64,000 bases of DNA from the NCBI GenBank assembly GCA_018263435.1, contig JAANXD010000076.1, positions 20,123 to 84,122 of the forward strand, read 5' to 3'. This DNA comes from Candidatus Scalindua arabica (lineage in GTDB: Bacteria > Planctomycetota > Brocadiia > Brocadiales > Scalinduaceae). This document shows positions 18,046 through 27,755 of this stretch, piece by piece (position 1 is the first letter of the stretch; the number at the start of each line of letters is the position of its first letter). The position numbers and the translations under genes are program-made. The notes beneath the pieces are model-generated. The model was given only the letters and a program-made list of their open reading frames with translations. It searched no databases and was not told the origin of the DNA.

Positions 18046-18525
18046 CTAGTTTGCAAATTTTTGTTGAAGTAGTTTCTCTACATCAGAAGGTACAAACTTA
18101 GAAATATCACCCCCTAAGCTGACGGCTTCTTTAATCAGGCTGGAATTTAAGAATGAGTATTCCTGGCTCGTCATTATGAAAACTGTTTCTATATCTGTTT
18201 TTAATACACGGTTTGTAAGTGCTCTCTGAAATTCATATTCGAAATCAGATACCGTCCTGATACCTCTAAGTATTACATTAGTTTGCATTTCCTTCATGTA
18301 GTCTGTCAACATCCCTTCAAAACTATCGACTTTAATGTTCGAAATATTTTTGGTGTTTTTTGAGATCATATCCATTCGTTCGTTGATTGTGAACAAAGGA
18401 TCCTTTAGCGGGTTGTGGCCAATGGCGACTACAAGCTCATCAAAGATCTTACTGCCACGTTTAATTACATCAAGATGACCATAAGTAACAGGATCAAATG
18501 TACCCGGATAAACTGCCCTTCTCAT
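18046..18525 (-). CDS. coaD: Phosphopantetheine adenylyltransferase
   Basis: Penultimate step of coenzyme A synthesis (4'-phosphopantetheine plus ATP to dephospho-CoA). 159 aa, full length. The nucleotidyltransferase motif TYGHLD follows YPGTFDPV; LRGIRTVSDFEYE and the phosphate-binding NSSLIKEAVSLGGD are intact. It starts 36 nt after lptD. Confidence 0.95.
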   Translation of the reverse strand: MRRAVYPGTFDPVTYGHLDVIKRGSKIFDELVVAIGHNPLKDPLFTINERMDMISKNTKNISNIKVDSFEGMLTDYMKEMQTNVILRGIRTVSDFEYEFQRALTNRVLKTDIETVFIMTSQEYSFLNSSLIKEAVSLGGDISKFVPSDVEKLLQQKFAN

Positions 18526-18561
18526 GATATGTTTAAAAATTGATAGCTTATTTTTGCCCTA

Positions 18562-21510
18562 TTAATCATCTAACCGTTCACCTAACCGTTCACCTACAGC
18601 AGAAAAACCTCCAAACGGGTCTGCTGAACTGAAGGTGCTGTATGGTTGTATTATATCTTGTATTGCTTTTATTGCTAATATTCCACGTGGTACGACAGTA
18701 ATCGTGAATATATTATCATCTCTGAAGTCAAGTGAGCTTATGCTTACATTAGCAATCCAATCATGGAATAATCTTGAAGCACTGAAACCCGCAAATAAGG
18801 TTTCAGCTGGGTTTTCTCCGGTTCCAAGGGCATATTGCTGAGATATGCCCCAAGACCATTTATCGTTACCAATTGGTCTTGAATATGAAAAAGTAACCGG
18901 ATTTAGTATGTCGTGGGCAAATCTTTGTTGAATTGAAATGTTTCCCCATTTTGGATGGTTATGTGTAATGCCCCAGTTTATAATGTCAAAACGGTTTTCA
19001 TCTAGATTAAACTCGTTACCTGATGAATTGAAAGAGAGCCTCTCGCTGAATCTTAGACTAAAGTCCATCTCTATATAGCTATCTCTTTTTCTATTAAGGC
19101 CTGCGTTGCCTGGAAAAAAATAAGCTATGGTGTTAAAAGAAGCAATGTCTACAGAGGTTTTCTCTTCTCCCGTTTTTCCCCGTTTTGTCTGGAGTCTGCT
19201 GCGCAGACCAAAGCTGATTGAAGAATAGGTATCAAGCGCATCTGTCCCATCAAATTGATTTAAATCTTCAGGGTCCTGGGTGACTATCGGGATGGAATCA
19301 AAAGCTAATTCAGGTATTATGGTATGCCTCAGCCTGTTTATGTTCAGAAGTTTATTATAGATACTATAGGTTCGAGCAAATGACCTGGTGGTCTTAAATC
19401 CAATAGGGATCGCTACTCGTCCGCGCGGCGCACCCTCACCTTCATTGCGTCCGGTAACAGGATCCACCTTTACACTCTCGCTATAGCCGGTGAAACGGAT
19501 TCCTATGTACGGGTTAAAATATTGACCAAGGAGGCGAAATGGAGCATTGAGCCTATTGTTGGTGTCAAACCTGATAGTTTCTTCCGGCGCAAACCTTGCT
19601 GGTGCTCTGTCAAAAACCCTTTCAGCCGTCAATAGGTCTCCACGGCTCAGAAACCTTTGTTCAGCTTTCTTAGGTGAAATCCTGTCATACATCCTGTTTT
19701 GATATGCCAATTCCGTCTCAGAGGTTAGGTTTAGTATGTCATCCCACAAGGGCTCACCAATTATATTGTATTGTAATTCGGGTAGAGATTGGCCTTTTCT
19801 ACTAAGCCTTCTTGAATCAATAAGTGGATCGTAGGTCCTTAACTGATGTTCAGCCAGGAATGTAAGCCCTCTGTTATCTGAAACTTTTCTTAAATAAAGA
19901 GAAGTATCCCTGCCCTTTTCACTCTTTAATTGCGACTGAAAGAATTCTCTTAAATAAGTCCTATCGCTAACATACGATATTTCCATATCTGCTATCCAGC
20001 CATTTTTAGTGAAAATACCGGATTCGTCATCGTCAGCACCAGTTTCACCATCGTCAGTATCGAATTCATCATCAAACATCTTAGAAAGCGCCTGGGAAAG
20101 CATGAGTCTCTGCCGCCATAAAAAATGCCCTCTGGTTGTTGTATCTACCTCAGTGCCTTTAATACCAGTTTCATCATCATCTTGCTGAAAGTACGCATCC
20201 AAAAGTCCAAAGGAATTTCCTATTTCGTATTCATACTCCACCCCCCCTCCTGGACCTTTCAACTCCCTGTAATCAAGGAATAGTTTTATTTCGCCCCAGG
20301 GGTCTATTTTTTCAGGGGCAAAGCCATTTACATCCCATTCAGTAAAGATAAACTTTCCATATCTATCAGTTGTTCCGGTGTCCCATTCTGCCAGCCGTTT
20401 TTTCTTTTTTCTCATGCTAAAGTTTGAAAATGGTACGTACATTATTGGAACTTTTCCTAAGTAAAATACGTTGTTTTTTGTGGAGCCGATCAAACTTTTT
20501 GGTGCTTTTGTAATTCTGAACTTCTTGAATTTAAAGCGGTAGTGAGGGTGTCCATAACTACAGAAAGAAAAATTCCCGTTTTTTACTTCATAGCGACCCT
20601 TATCTCTCTGCTTCATTTCTTCTCCAACTACAAAAGAAGGTGCAGTCTGCTTTAGAATAGGAGGCTTAAGTACTCTGGTAACTGTACTATTAATAAAAAG
20701 CGCTTTTCTTTCCTGGACGTTATCAAAGACCTTATCTGCTATTATTAAATCTTCTCCCTGTGTCAAGGTTACATTACCTTCTGCATAAAATTCTTTATAT
20801 GACTGTTTTGACTCGCCTTTTTCGTCTTTTTCCAGATCCATATATAATATTGCGTTGTCAGCGTCCAGTGTTTCACCACTCTTCTTAATCTTAACATTTC
20901 CTATTGCAACAATTACACGCGTATCACCCTCTTCCCAGGAATCAATGTCATCTGCAGTTATATCAATGAGTTCTCCACTTGCTTCGGCATCAACACTTGC
21001 CAGTTGTTTGGTCTGATCCTGATATAGATCCTTTAATTTATGCTTGGAGGCAAACTCTTCCATTCCTTTGGCCCTGATCTCTTCTCCCCGAGTGTATATA
21101 TCCGATATCTTTTCTTCTTCAGAACTTTGTACTTTTGGTTTAAAAACAACGCCGGAAGTAGTAGTCAGTTTGAGATACACCTCTTCATATTTATCGAAGG
21201 AATCTTCCTGCATTAATGTTACATTGCCCTCACATAAAATATCCAGAGACCCTTCAGTAAATTGTGTGCTCTTGACCTCTGAAAACCAGAATATTGCGTT
21301 GTCAGCAGTGATTTGAATATCTCCCTGTTCAATCTTAGCACCTCCCACTGAAAATATTCTCATACCATCTTTCATCCAGGTAGATGCGCCGCCAGTTATG
21401 TGAATGGGATGCTGGGAGACATCTTTTTTTATGAGTGCACCCTGCGCAATGTTTTTATCGCAAAGTATTATTAAGGCTATTAAAAATGCTGTAGTTACAA
21501 ATAATCGCAT
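18562..21510 (-). CDS. lptD: LptD-type LPS-assembly outer-membrane protein with two OstA domains
   Basis: A 982-aa outer-membrane protein that would insert lipopolysaccharide into the outer leaflet. Signal peptide at residues 1-24 (hydrophobic TTAFLIALIIL core). Two OstA/LptA-like beta-jellyroll repeats follow: one at about 36-125 (IQITADNAIFWF, ILCEGNVTLMQ) and a second at about 180-280 (LIDITADDIDSW, FYAEGNVTLTQ). The rest, with many Tyr/Phe-rich alternating strands and acidic loops around residue 490, fits the large LptD barrel. Two OstA repeats suggest part of the periplasmic LptA bridge is built in. The protein ends GERLGERLDD. Confidence 0.85.
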   Translation of the reverse strand: MRLFVTTAFLIALIILCDKNIAQGALIKKDVSQHPIHITGGASTWMKDGMRIFSVGGAKIEQGDIQITADNAIFWFSEVKSTQFTEGSLDILCEGNVTLMQEDSFDKYEEVYLKLTTTSGVVFKPKVQSSEEEKISDIYTRGEEIRAKGMEEFASKHKLKDLYQDQTKQLASVDAEASGELIDITADDIDSWEEGDTRVIVAIGNVKIKKSGETLDADNAILYMDLEKDEKGESKQSYKEFYAEGNVTLTQGEDLIIADKVFDNVQERKALFINSTVTRVLKPPILKQTAPSFVVGEEMKQRDKGRYEVKNGNFSFCSYGHPHYRFKFKKFRITKAPKSLIGSTKNNVFYLGKVPIMYVPFSNFSMRKKKKRLAEWDTGTTDRYGKFIFTEWDVNGFAPEKIDPWGEIKLFLDYRELKGPGGGVEYEYEIGNSFGLLDAYFQQDDDETGIKGTEVDTTTRGHFLWRQRLMLSQALSKMFDDEFDTDDGETGADDDESGIFTKNGWIADMEISYVSDRTYLREFFQSQLKSEKGRDTSLYLRKVSDNRGLTFLAEHQLRTYDPLIDSRRLSRKGQSLPELQYNIIGEPLWDDILNLTSETELAYQNRMYDRISPKKAEQRFLSRGDLLTAERVFDRAPARFAPEETIRFDTNNRLNAPFRLLGQYFNPYIGIRFTGYSESVKVDPVTGRNEGEGAPRGRVAIPIGFKTTRSFARTYSIYNKLLNINRLRHTIIPELAFDSIPIVTQDPEDLNQFDGTDALDTYSSISFGLRSRLQTKRGKTGEEKTSVDIASFNTIAYFFPGNAGLNRKRDSYIEMDFSLRFSERLSFNSSGNEFNLDENRFDIINWGITHNHPKWGNISIQQRFAHDILNPVTFSYSRPIGNDKWSWGISQQYALGTGENPAETLFAGFSASRLFHDWIANVSISSLDFRDDNIFTITVVPRGILAIKAIQDIIQPYSTFSSADPFGGFSAVGERLGERLDD

Positions 21511-21604
21511 AATAGTTATATCGAGAATTTCTAGCTTTTTAATTCAGGATTTATTTGTCGATATGCCTTAAAGAGGTTTAATGTAAAAATATAAATGTAA
21601 AAAA

Positions 21605-22747
21605 CTAATTATTAGATGTGCTTAGGAAATTATTAATTGAGTTTATAACGTAGTCTTGTTCTTCTTTTGTTATTTCCGGAAAGATTGGAAGTGACACTAT
21701 TTCCTTAGCTGCATTTTCTGCTTCTGGCAGATCTCCCTCTTTGTATCCGAGATGTGCCAGGCATTTTTGTAAATGTTGGGGAACTGGATAATGTACTGCC
21801 GTGCCAATATTGTTTGCCGTTAAGTGTTCCATAAGCCTGTCCCTCTCTTTTGTCCTGATTACGTATTGGTGAAAAACATGCTTGTTGAAGCTCATGGTTT
21901 CCGGCGTTGCTAAATCCAGCTCCTTCATTTTCTGAGAATAATACGAGGCTTTTTCTCTTCGCTTTTCACACCAAAGCTCTATATGCCCGAGTTTTTTGAT
22001 AAGGACAGCTGCCTGTATGGTATCCAGCCTGCCATTGATGCCGATGATGGAATAGTAATTCTTTGGTTTGCCGCCATGAATCCTCAACATATAAATCAAT
22101 TCTTCCAGCTCATCACTGCTGCATGTAATCATCCCGCCATCTCCTAAGCCGCCAAGATTCTTACTCGGGAAAAACGAAAAACATCCCAAATCACCAATTG
22201 AACCTGATTTCTTATCCTTGTATTCAGCTCCAATGGCTTGTGCTGAATCTTCTATTACCCTGATATCATGTTTTTTCGCTATTTCCAGTATCGGATCCAT
22301 ATCGGCACATTGTCCGTATATGTGAACGGGAATAATGGCTTTTGTTTTTTTGCTTATGCATTTTTCTATCAGATCCGGCCTTATATTGAATGATTCCGGT
22401 TCAATATCCACAAAAACAGGTTTTGCGCCAGTATTACAAATAGACCCTACTGTAGCAAAGAATGTAAAGGGCGATGTAATAACTTCATCACCATCTCCAA
22501 TTCCCAATGATTTGAGCGCCAGAAGCAATGCATCGGTTCCCGAAGAGACGCCAATCGCATGTTTCGTGTTACAGTATGAGGCAAAAAGGTTTTCAAACTC
22601 TTTAACCTGAGGGCCTAAAATAAACGCCTGACTTTCCAGGACATCCTGTATAGCGGAGTCTACCTCTCCCTTTATGCTATGATATTGACGCTTTAAATCA
22701 ACTAATGGAACCCGTGTTATTGTTTTCTCACCAACAGCAGAACTCAT
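21605..22747 (-). CDS. DegT/DnrJ/EryC1 sugar aminotransferase
   Basis: PLP-dependent aminotransferase of 380 aa acting on nucleotide-linked keto-sugars for surface polysaccharide. Key parts: SGTDALLLALKSLG, the aspartate in VIEDSAQAIGAEY, and the Schiff-base lysine in FSFFPSKNLGGLGDGG. The C-terminal HVFHQYVIRT and NNIGTAVHYPVPQHLQ are typical. 94 nt upstream of lptD on the same strand, consistent with a shared role in the cell envelope. The exact sugar is not predictable. Confidence 0.9.
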   Translation of the reverse strand: MSSAVGEKTITRVPLVDLKRQYHSIKGEVDSAIQDVLESQAFILGPQVKEFENLFASYCNTKHAIGVSSGTDALLLALKSLGIGDGDEVITSPFTFFATVGSICNTGAKPVFVDIEPESFNIRPDLIEKCISKKTKAIIPVHIYGQCADMDPILEIAKKHDIRVIEDSAQAIGAEYKDKKSGSIGDLGCFSFFPSKNLGGLGDGGMITCSSDELEELIYMLRIHGGKPKNYYSIIGINGRLDTIQAAVLIKKLGHIELWCEKRREKASYYSQKMKELDLATPETMSFNKHVFHQYVIRTKERDRLMEHLTANNIGTAVHYPVPQHLQKCLAHLGYKEGDLPEAENAAKEIVSLPIFPEITKEEQDYVINSINNFLSTSNN

Positions 22748-22813
22748 CCTATCTTTCCAAATAAGAACCAGTTAAGTTATAAAATTAAACCTACTGCCTG
22801 CAGCTTTTTTACC

Positions 22814-22857
22814 ACTAAAAAAGTAAGGGCACATTGCCGACTCTCCTACTTTTTAGT
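22814..22857 (-). terminator. stem-loop after the small basic ORF
   Basis: Inverted repeat ACTAAAAAAGTA (22814-22825) and TACTTTTTAGT (22847-22857), one base of bulge, immediately downstream of the 29-codon ORF on the minus strand. The hairpin is A/U-rich and followed by AAAAAAGC, so strength is uncertain. Confidence 0.45.
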
Positions 22858-22947
22858 TTATTTCTTCTTTCTTCTTGCCCGTCTTTTCAAGATGTATTTC
22901 TTCCTGTTGAGACGGTGCTTCTTCTTCCCTTCGAATCCGTTTGCCAT
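22858..22947 (-). CDS. very small, highly basic protein (29 aa)
   Basis: ATG with an AGGAAAGG ribosome binding site encodes MANGFEGKKKHRLNRKKYIL followed by KRRARRKKK; more than half of the residues are Lys or Arg. Small proteins of this kind are usually ribosome-associated (bacterial Thx or the AURKAIP1/COX24-like group), and the KKKHR...RKK pattern recalls the latter, but I cannot assign it firmly. It lies upstream of the DegT gene on the same strand, with a hairpin between them. Confidence 0.55.
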   Translation of the reverse strand: MANGFEGKKKHRLNRKKYILKRRARRKKK

Positions 22948-23157
22948 AAAACCCTTTCCTGAAAATTTAATAGATAAAATACAACAATTACTTGTTTGAA
23001 TGAATCATTATGTTATGGTAATATTTTTTGATATCATATCCTTTAAGTCGTTAGCATTATACTATTTGTAATTAATATTACAAGTGATTCTTTTCTAAAG
23101 TAGCCTTAATTCCCTTTTAATAAGAAATTACACAATTTTTGTCTATTTTAGCATAAA

Positions 23158-25809
23158 ATGACACATCGTCCTCTTGTTGGCATCACAACCTTTTTCGCAA
23201 TCGGCATATTTACAAATTATTTAATCGGAATCCCTTCTTTTATTGTTTTACCAGCCATCTTTTTAACAATAATCGTATATACATTTTTATTCATTTTTCA
23301 CTCACGCCAAAATGCTACAGGACCGGTTAAGAGCGGCGTTCTAACACTTCTTATTTTAATATTCCTGACAGGTATTTTATATCATCATTTTAGATCTAAC
23401 TCTAATGCCGGCAATAACATATCAAATATTATAAGTACTGAAAAAATTCTCATACACCTGCGGGGTGTAGTTGTCTCGCCGCCGATTGACAAATATGTGC
23501 AGGGACTTCCATTGTCTTCGGTAGTAAAGCATCGTAAGAAAATGTCGAACTTTTTACTGCGGGTAGAGGCCGTAGAATATACCCCGCAGGCCGAAACGGC
23601 CCGACACACAACTAAAAAGACAATGTACTTAGAAGATTTTGTGCACAAGACAAAGTTGCGAGAATGGAAAAATGTTTCGGGGGTAATCAAAGTAAATGTT
23701 TATCCAACAAGGGAGGAAGAAAAAACGTTGGCAGGTAAGCGGCCTTATCTTTCAGATGAGTTGAATTACGGGGACAAGGTTGAACTCTCCTGCAAAATCT
23801 CTATACCTTCAACATCCCGCAATCCGGGACAGTTTGACTATAAAAATTACCTTAAAAAGCAAAGGCCGCGTATTGACGCCGTAGCAAGTGTCTTAAGCGC
23901 TAATAATATAAAGGTCTTATCCAAAGGCAACGGAAACCATTTTTTTGCATTTGTCTATGGCCTGAAGAAACAATTAAATGCAGTTATTGAAAGACATGTA
24001 AAGGAAAAGAGTATTCCTCTCGTCAATAGCATCTTGCTCGGCGACCGTGAGAAAGTACCGGCAAATTTGATGGATGGTTTTTTGCAGACGGGAACCATCC
24101 ATTTCCTGGCAATCAGTGGTTTGCATGTTGGTATTCTGGTAATCTCTTTGCACTATTTATTAAGGCTGTTCAGAATTAACATAAGACTCCTGGCAATAAT
24201 TATCATACTGATTGTATTCTTATATGCTGCCATTACTGGAATGAAGCCCCCAATTATTCGGGCAGGCATAATGGTAGCAGTCTATTATGGCACCTTTATA
24301 GTTAACAGACGCTGGGACCTCCCAAACAGCATCGCAGCAGCAGTCTTTATCATCCTCCTGATAAATCCTTCCGACCTGTTCAACGTTGGCTTTCAGCTTT
24401 CGGTCCTTGCTGTGCTTGGGATCGTATACTGTTCAAGCAGGCTTGAAAATTTCTTCTGGAGGTCAACCCTTCTGGTAGAGAAGCTGCAGGCGAAAGAGGA
24501 GAGGAGTGAGGCATGGTTTCTTTTCAAAGTATACTGCAGAAAGACATTTTGCGTATCCCTGGGAGCCTGGATTGGAGTAATGCCGCTCATAGTGTACTAT
24601 TTTCACATTGTAACCCCTCTGGCCGTTTTTTTGAATATCCTGATATTCCCGCTGGTCTGGCTCATACTGGTTGGAGGTTTTATTGTATTAATATTGGGGC
24701 TTGTATTGCCTGTGCTGGTTACGCCTTTTGCGTGGTTTGTTTCATATTCTGAGATTGTGCTGGAAAATCTAATCCTGCTTTTTTCAACATATCTTAAGAC
24801 ATTCTTTTGTACGTCAACACCATCATGGATCTGGATAATAGTTTACTATTTGATAGTCATATTCTTCATACTAAGGGAAAAATTCAAGATCAAGATAGCT
24901 TATGTGTTAATCCTGACCTTGATTATTTCAAATATTTTTCTGTTTTCAGGTCTATTTGGCCGTACGCAGGAGTGTCTTAAGCTTACCTGTTTTGACGTGA
25001 GGCATGGAGCCTCTTTCTTTATACAGTTTCCTGACGGCAAAAACATGCTTTTTGATACGGGTACAAAGAGTAATTATGATGTTGGAAAATTTATCGTTGT
25101 TCCTTTTCTGCGGCAGGAAAGAATAAAGAAGATAGATACCGTAGTTATATCTCATGAGCACGATGATCACTGTAATGGCATACCCTCCATTGTTAAAAGG
25201 TTCAGGGTTGACAATGTCTTTGTGAATAAATTCTTCTTACAGTCCGGAAATAGAGTCGAGTTACTGAAACTTTTTAAAGAAGAAAAAACAAAGACAGGCT
25301 TGGTAGCAGATGGATTGGAAATTAAAGGTTATGAACCGGCAAAGATCATGGTACTTAATCCTCCTGACAAGGATATGTTGAGGAATGAGGGTTTCCCGAT
25401 AGAAAATTTATCCATAAACGATTCATCTAGTGTACTGCTTATTGACTATAAAGGCTACAGGATACTATTGTGTGCTGATATAGGTGAAAGGGGAATCGAA
25501 ATGCTTTTGTCCCAGCCTAACAAACCCAGCCTAAACAGACCGGCGGGCAGGCGGGGAAAGGATAGTCTTGATACAGACGTGATCCAGGTTCCGCATCATG
25601 GAGGTTATTGTGAAAAGACAGAAGATTTGCTTAAACGGGTAAAGCCCGGGTACGCAATAATAAGCGGGACAGAAAAGTATATCTCACCATCTACAATTGA
25701 GACTTGCCAAAAGCATGGAGTTAGTTTATATAAAACACATGAGGACGGCGCAGTAACATTTACGATAGATGAGGAAGGTATTAAGGTGTCGAAGTTTATT
25801 GGACTTTAA
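23158..25809 (+). CDS. comEC: ComEC/Rec2 DNA-uptake channel
   Basis: Inner-membrane protein of 883 aa that moves single-stranded DNA into the cytoplasm during transformation. N-terminal membrane helices and an OB-like soluble region (DUF4131) cover about 1-260. The competence domain starts with FLAISGLHVGILVI (about 318-331) and has many helices to about 600. The C-terminal metallo-beta-lactamase domain has SHEHDDHCNG (near 664), DIGERGIEML and VPHHGG. Residues about 784-801 (NKPSLNRPAGRRGK) come from a GC-rich repeat inserted in frame within the nuclease-like domain. Starts at ATG 23158 after a 210-bp spacer. Confidence 0.93.
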   Translation: MTHRPLVGITTFFAIGIFTNYLIGIPSFIVLPAIFLTIIVYTFLFIFHSRQNATGPVKSGVLTLLILIFLTGILYHHFRSNSNAGNNISNIISTEKILIHLRGVVVSPPIDKYVQGLPLSSVVKHRKKMSNFLLRVEAVEYTPQAETARHTTKKTMYLEDFVHKTKLREWKNVSGVIKVNVYPTREEEKTLAGKRPYLSDELNYGDKVELSCKISIPSTSRNPGQFDYKNYLKKQRPRIDAVASVLSANNIKVLSKGNGNHFFAFVYGLKKQLNAVIERHVKEKSIPLVNSILLGDREKVPANLMDGFLQTGTIHFLAISGLHVGILVISLHYLLRLFRINIRLLAIIIILIVFLYAAITGMKPPIIRAGIMVAVYYGTFIVNRRWDLPNSIAAAVFIILLINPSDLFNVGFQLSVLAVLGIVYCSSRLENFFWRSTLLVEKLQAKEERSEAWFLFKVYCRKTFCVSLGAWIGVMPLIVYYFHIVTPLAVFLNILIFPLVWLILVGGFIVLILGLVLPVLVTPFAWFVSYSEIVLENLILLFSTYLKTFFCTSTPSWIWIIVYYLIVIFFILREKFKIKIAYVLILTLIISNIFLFSGLFGRTQECLKLTCFDVRHGASFFIQFPDGKNMLFDTGTKSNYDVGKFIVVPFLRQERIKKIDTVVISHEHDDHCNGIPSIVKRFRVDNVFVNKFFLQSGNRVELLKLFKEEKTKTGLVADGLEIKGYEPAKIMVLNPPDKDMLRNEGFPIENLSINDSSSVLLIDYKGYRILLCADIGERGIEMLLSQPNKPSLNRPAGRRGKDSLDTDVIQVPHHGGYCEKTEDLLKRVKPGYAIISGTEKYISPSTIETCQKHGVSLYKTHEDGAVTFTIDEEGIKVSKFIGL
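25511..25560. repeat. GC-rich repeat inserted in frame in comEC
   Basis: The DNA CCCAGCCTAACAAACCC ... GACCGGCGGGCAGGCGGGG is repeat-like and resembles CCCGCCTAACAAACTGGTGGGC found just after the gene at about 25925. It encodes a Pro/Arg/Gly-rich stretch between EMLLSQ and KDSLDTDVIQVPHHGG, where family members have only a few residues. Confidence 0.65.
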
Positions 25810-26126
25810 GCATTGATTTGGCATTGTAAATTGATAATTATTTGAAATTTGGATTTGTATCCATAGCTTTAGGCACTTTAAACTTCCCGCCCGGCCAGGC
25901 CGTTCGGACGGGTAGTTCACTTCCCGCCTAACAAACTGGTGGGCAAGTAGTCACTTGTCTCTGCCTTTTACGAACACTATATTCTGCTTTCAAGGTCTGG
26001 CCCCAGTGCTTTATTTGAAATTTGTGATTTGAGTTTTGTATATTATACAAACGGTGATTTTTATGTCGTTCCCGATTCTTAAACTCTCACCTTGTCGTCT
26101 TGTTAATACGAGCATTTGTTAACCTT
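25810..26126. repeat. comEC downstream spacer with repeats
   Basis: No gene seen. The spacer holds a GC-rich palindromic element CCCGCCCGG ... CGTTCGGACGGG (25886-25912), which is the inverse of the one at 6653-6680, a second short unit GCCTAACAAACTGGTGGGC at about 25928, and ATTTGAAATTTGTGATTTGAG-type filler on both sides. Confidence 0.6.
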
Positions 26127-26585
26127 CTAGTAATTAGTTTTTTCATCTCTCTTTTCCTTTTTTAATTCTCTTATTGGCTCTAAAGTATTGGTCTCAAATG
26201 CCACAACCAGCGATATGCACAATTCACGGATGCTATCAATACCATCTCCTGTAATTAATATATGGTCCATGATATCTGACCCTGGGGTATCCTTTGCATG
26301 AAAAGTAACTATTGTAGAAATCACTACCGTTCCGATAGGTCTAGTATGTATGTTGAGTATATTTGTTGCAATAATACCTAACTTAAAACATGGTTCAGTG
26401 TCTGTTATGTTTATATTACCCACATTACGAAGTTCTCTCTTCATGAAACTCTCGATTGATGATTTTAGAACATCATCTTTACACTTAACATTCACATGTA
26501 CATTATACCGTTCTTCTGCAAAAGATAGGGGGGTGAATACTAATAATATTGCTATCACAAGTCCGATATACCGTATATATTTCAT
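26127..26585 (-). CDS. secreted protein of unknown function
   Basis: A 152-aa protein with a clear signal peptide: residues 1-23 with hydrophobic core LVIAILLVFTPLSFA and cleavage before EERYNV. The mature part has two cysteines (KCKDD and EPCFKL), a mixed alpha/beta look, and a Lys/Glu-rich tail. I do not recognise a family. It stands alone; the neighbouring genes are transfer- or toxin-related and give no hint of function. Confidence 0.65.
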   Translation of the reverse strand: MKYIRYIGLVIAILLVFTPLSFAEERYNVHVNVKCKDDVLKSSIESFMKRELRNVGNINITDTEPCFKLGIIATNILNIHTRPIGTVVISTIVTFHAKDTPGSDIMDHILITGDGIDSIRELCISLVVAFETNTLEPIRELKKEKRDEKTNY

Positions 26586-26661
26586 TTTTATCCTCTCCCT
26601 CCCTTGTAATAAGACTTAACCTACCTCCCTAATTATATTCGCCAGTTTACTATTGATTATT

Positions 26662-26874
26662 CTATATTTTCGTGTTTAAGAAGTTTCTCATACAAGTCCA
26701 CGAAACCCCATATATTTTAGCCAGTGCGGTAACGTTTAATCCTTTATCTCTAAAGTCCTTTATTTCCTCCAGTTTGCCATCAAGTTTTGACTTACCCAGT
26801 GCGCCCTTAGGTCTACCTAGTTTAAAACCCTTTGACTTCTTTAAGGCTAATGCCTGTTTAGTCAATGTTCTCAT
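26662..26874 (-). pseudogene. C-terminal remnant of a serine recombinase (resolvase/invertase)
   Basis: 70 codons matching only the C-terminal linker and helix-turn-helix of Hin/resolvase-type serine recombinases: ALALKKSKGFKLGRPKG followed by LNVTALAKIYGVSWTCMRNF. The catalytic N-terminal domain with the nucleophilic serine is absent, and an in-frame TAG lies 15 nt upstream of the ATG. Trace of a past mobile element beside the toxin-antitoxin cluster. Confidence 0.7.
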
Positions 26875-26957
26875 TGTTATGCCCCACTAATACATTGTCC
26901 TAGAAATAGTTAGAATCTATTCTATGTTTATTCCTATATGAAATCAACTCTTTACGA

Positions 26958-27314
26958 TTATAAAAACTCTTTTGGTTCTATCAGTAGTTTGATTCCTTCA
27001 ATAATTTGTGTTATACGATTTGGTGACAACATTCCTATCTTCTCAATCAAATCAGATTTATCAACCGTGATTAGCTGGGAGATATTTACTACACTGCTTT
27101 TTTTGAGGTTTGCTTCTCCTTTTGTCAATAGTACGTTTCCAGGTAACCTGGCACGTTTAAGATTAGATGTTAATGCGCAAACTACTACTGTATTAATTTT
27201 ACTGAGATTAAAAATGTTATTCTGTATTACAACATGAGGATGTAGAAAACCAGGCGCAGAACCTGACGGTGTTCCTAAATTAACCCAGAATATATCTCCC
27301 TGTTTAATTACCAT
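26958..27314 (-). CDS. mazF: MazF/PemK-type mRNA interferase toxin
   Basis: A 118-aa toxin starting with the MazF hallmark KQGDIFWVNLG, then HPHVVIQNN and VVVCALTSNLKRARLPGNV, ending with the conserved ISQLITVDKSDL and IEKIGMLSP. Complete length. Overlaps the antitoxin gene by 7 nt. Would cleave mRNA at a short sequence; specificity unknown. Confidence 0.87.
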   Translation of the reverse strand: MVIKQGDIFWVNLGTPSGSAPGFLHPHVVIQNNIFNLSKINTVVVCALTSNLKRARLPGNVLLTKGEANLKKSSVVNISQLITVDKSDLIEKIGMLSPNRITQIIEGIKLLIEPKEFL

Positions 27315-27556
27315 TTTTCCGCCTTGAGCATTCTGGCATAATGTTTTTTATGCTTTTCTCTAAGAGCAGTTTCCTTTTCTGTTTCCTTTTCTGAATATGC
27401 TTTGTTAATCGCTTCGTAAATATTTTTGTTTTTAAGTTTTTCAATGTATTCTCTTGCCGCGCTGGCTAATATGTGGCTTCGAGAACGGTTCAGCTTCTTT
27501 GATATTTTATCAATATCCTTAAACAAATCATCCGGCATTGAAATGGCTGTTTTCAT
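27308..27556 (-). CDS. ribbon-helix-helix antitoxin of the MazF-like toxin
   Basis: An 82-aa protein with the RHH motif MKTAISMPDDLFKDIDKISK and SRSHILASAAREYIEKL, then a charged helical tail that would block the toxin. It precedes the toxin gene with a 7-nt overlap, the normal order, and likely represses its own promoter in the 200-bp spacer upstream. Its start has GGAGGGATATC upstream. Confidence 0.85.
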   Translation of the reverse strand: MKTAISMPDDLFKDIDKISKKLNRSRSHILASAAREYIEKLKNKNIYEAINKAYSEKETEKETALREKHKKHYARMLKAEKW

Positions 27557-27755
27557 GATATCCCTCCAGTATGATATAAAATAATAGCATTAGTATAACT
27601 ATTATTATAACCTGTGTCAATATCTATGTGAATACTATCTCCCGAATAAAATATAGAAATCGTGGACAACGACTGTGTTGATGTTAGCTTTTTAAACTCA
27701 TCTGCAGGGTAGGATCGTTTTATTGGTAGGTATTCTTTACCCGTTACTTGCTTGC

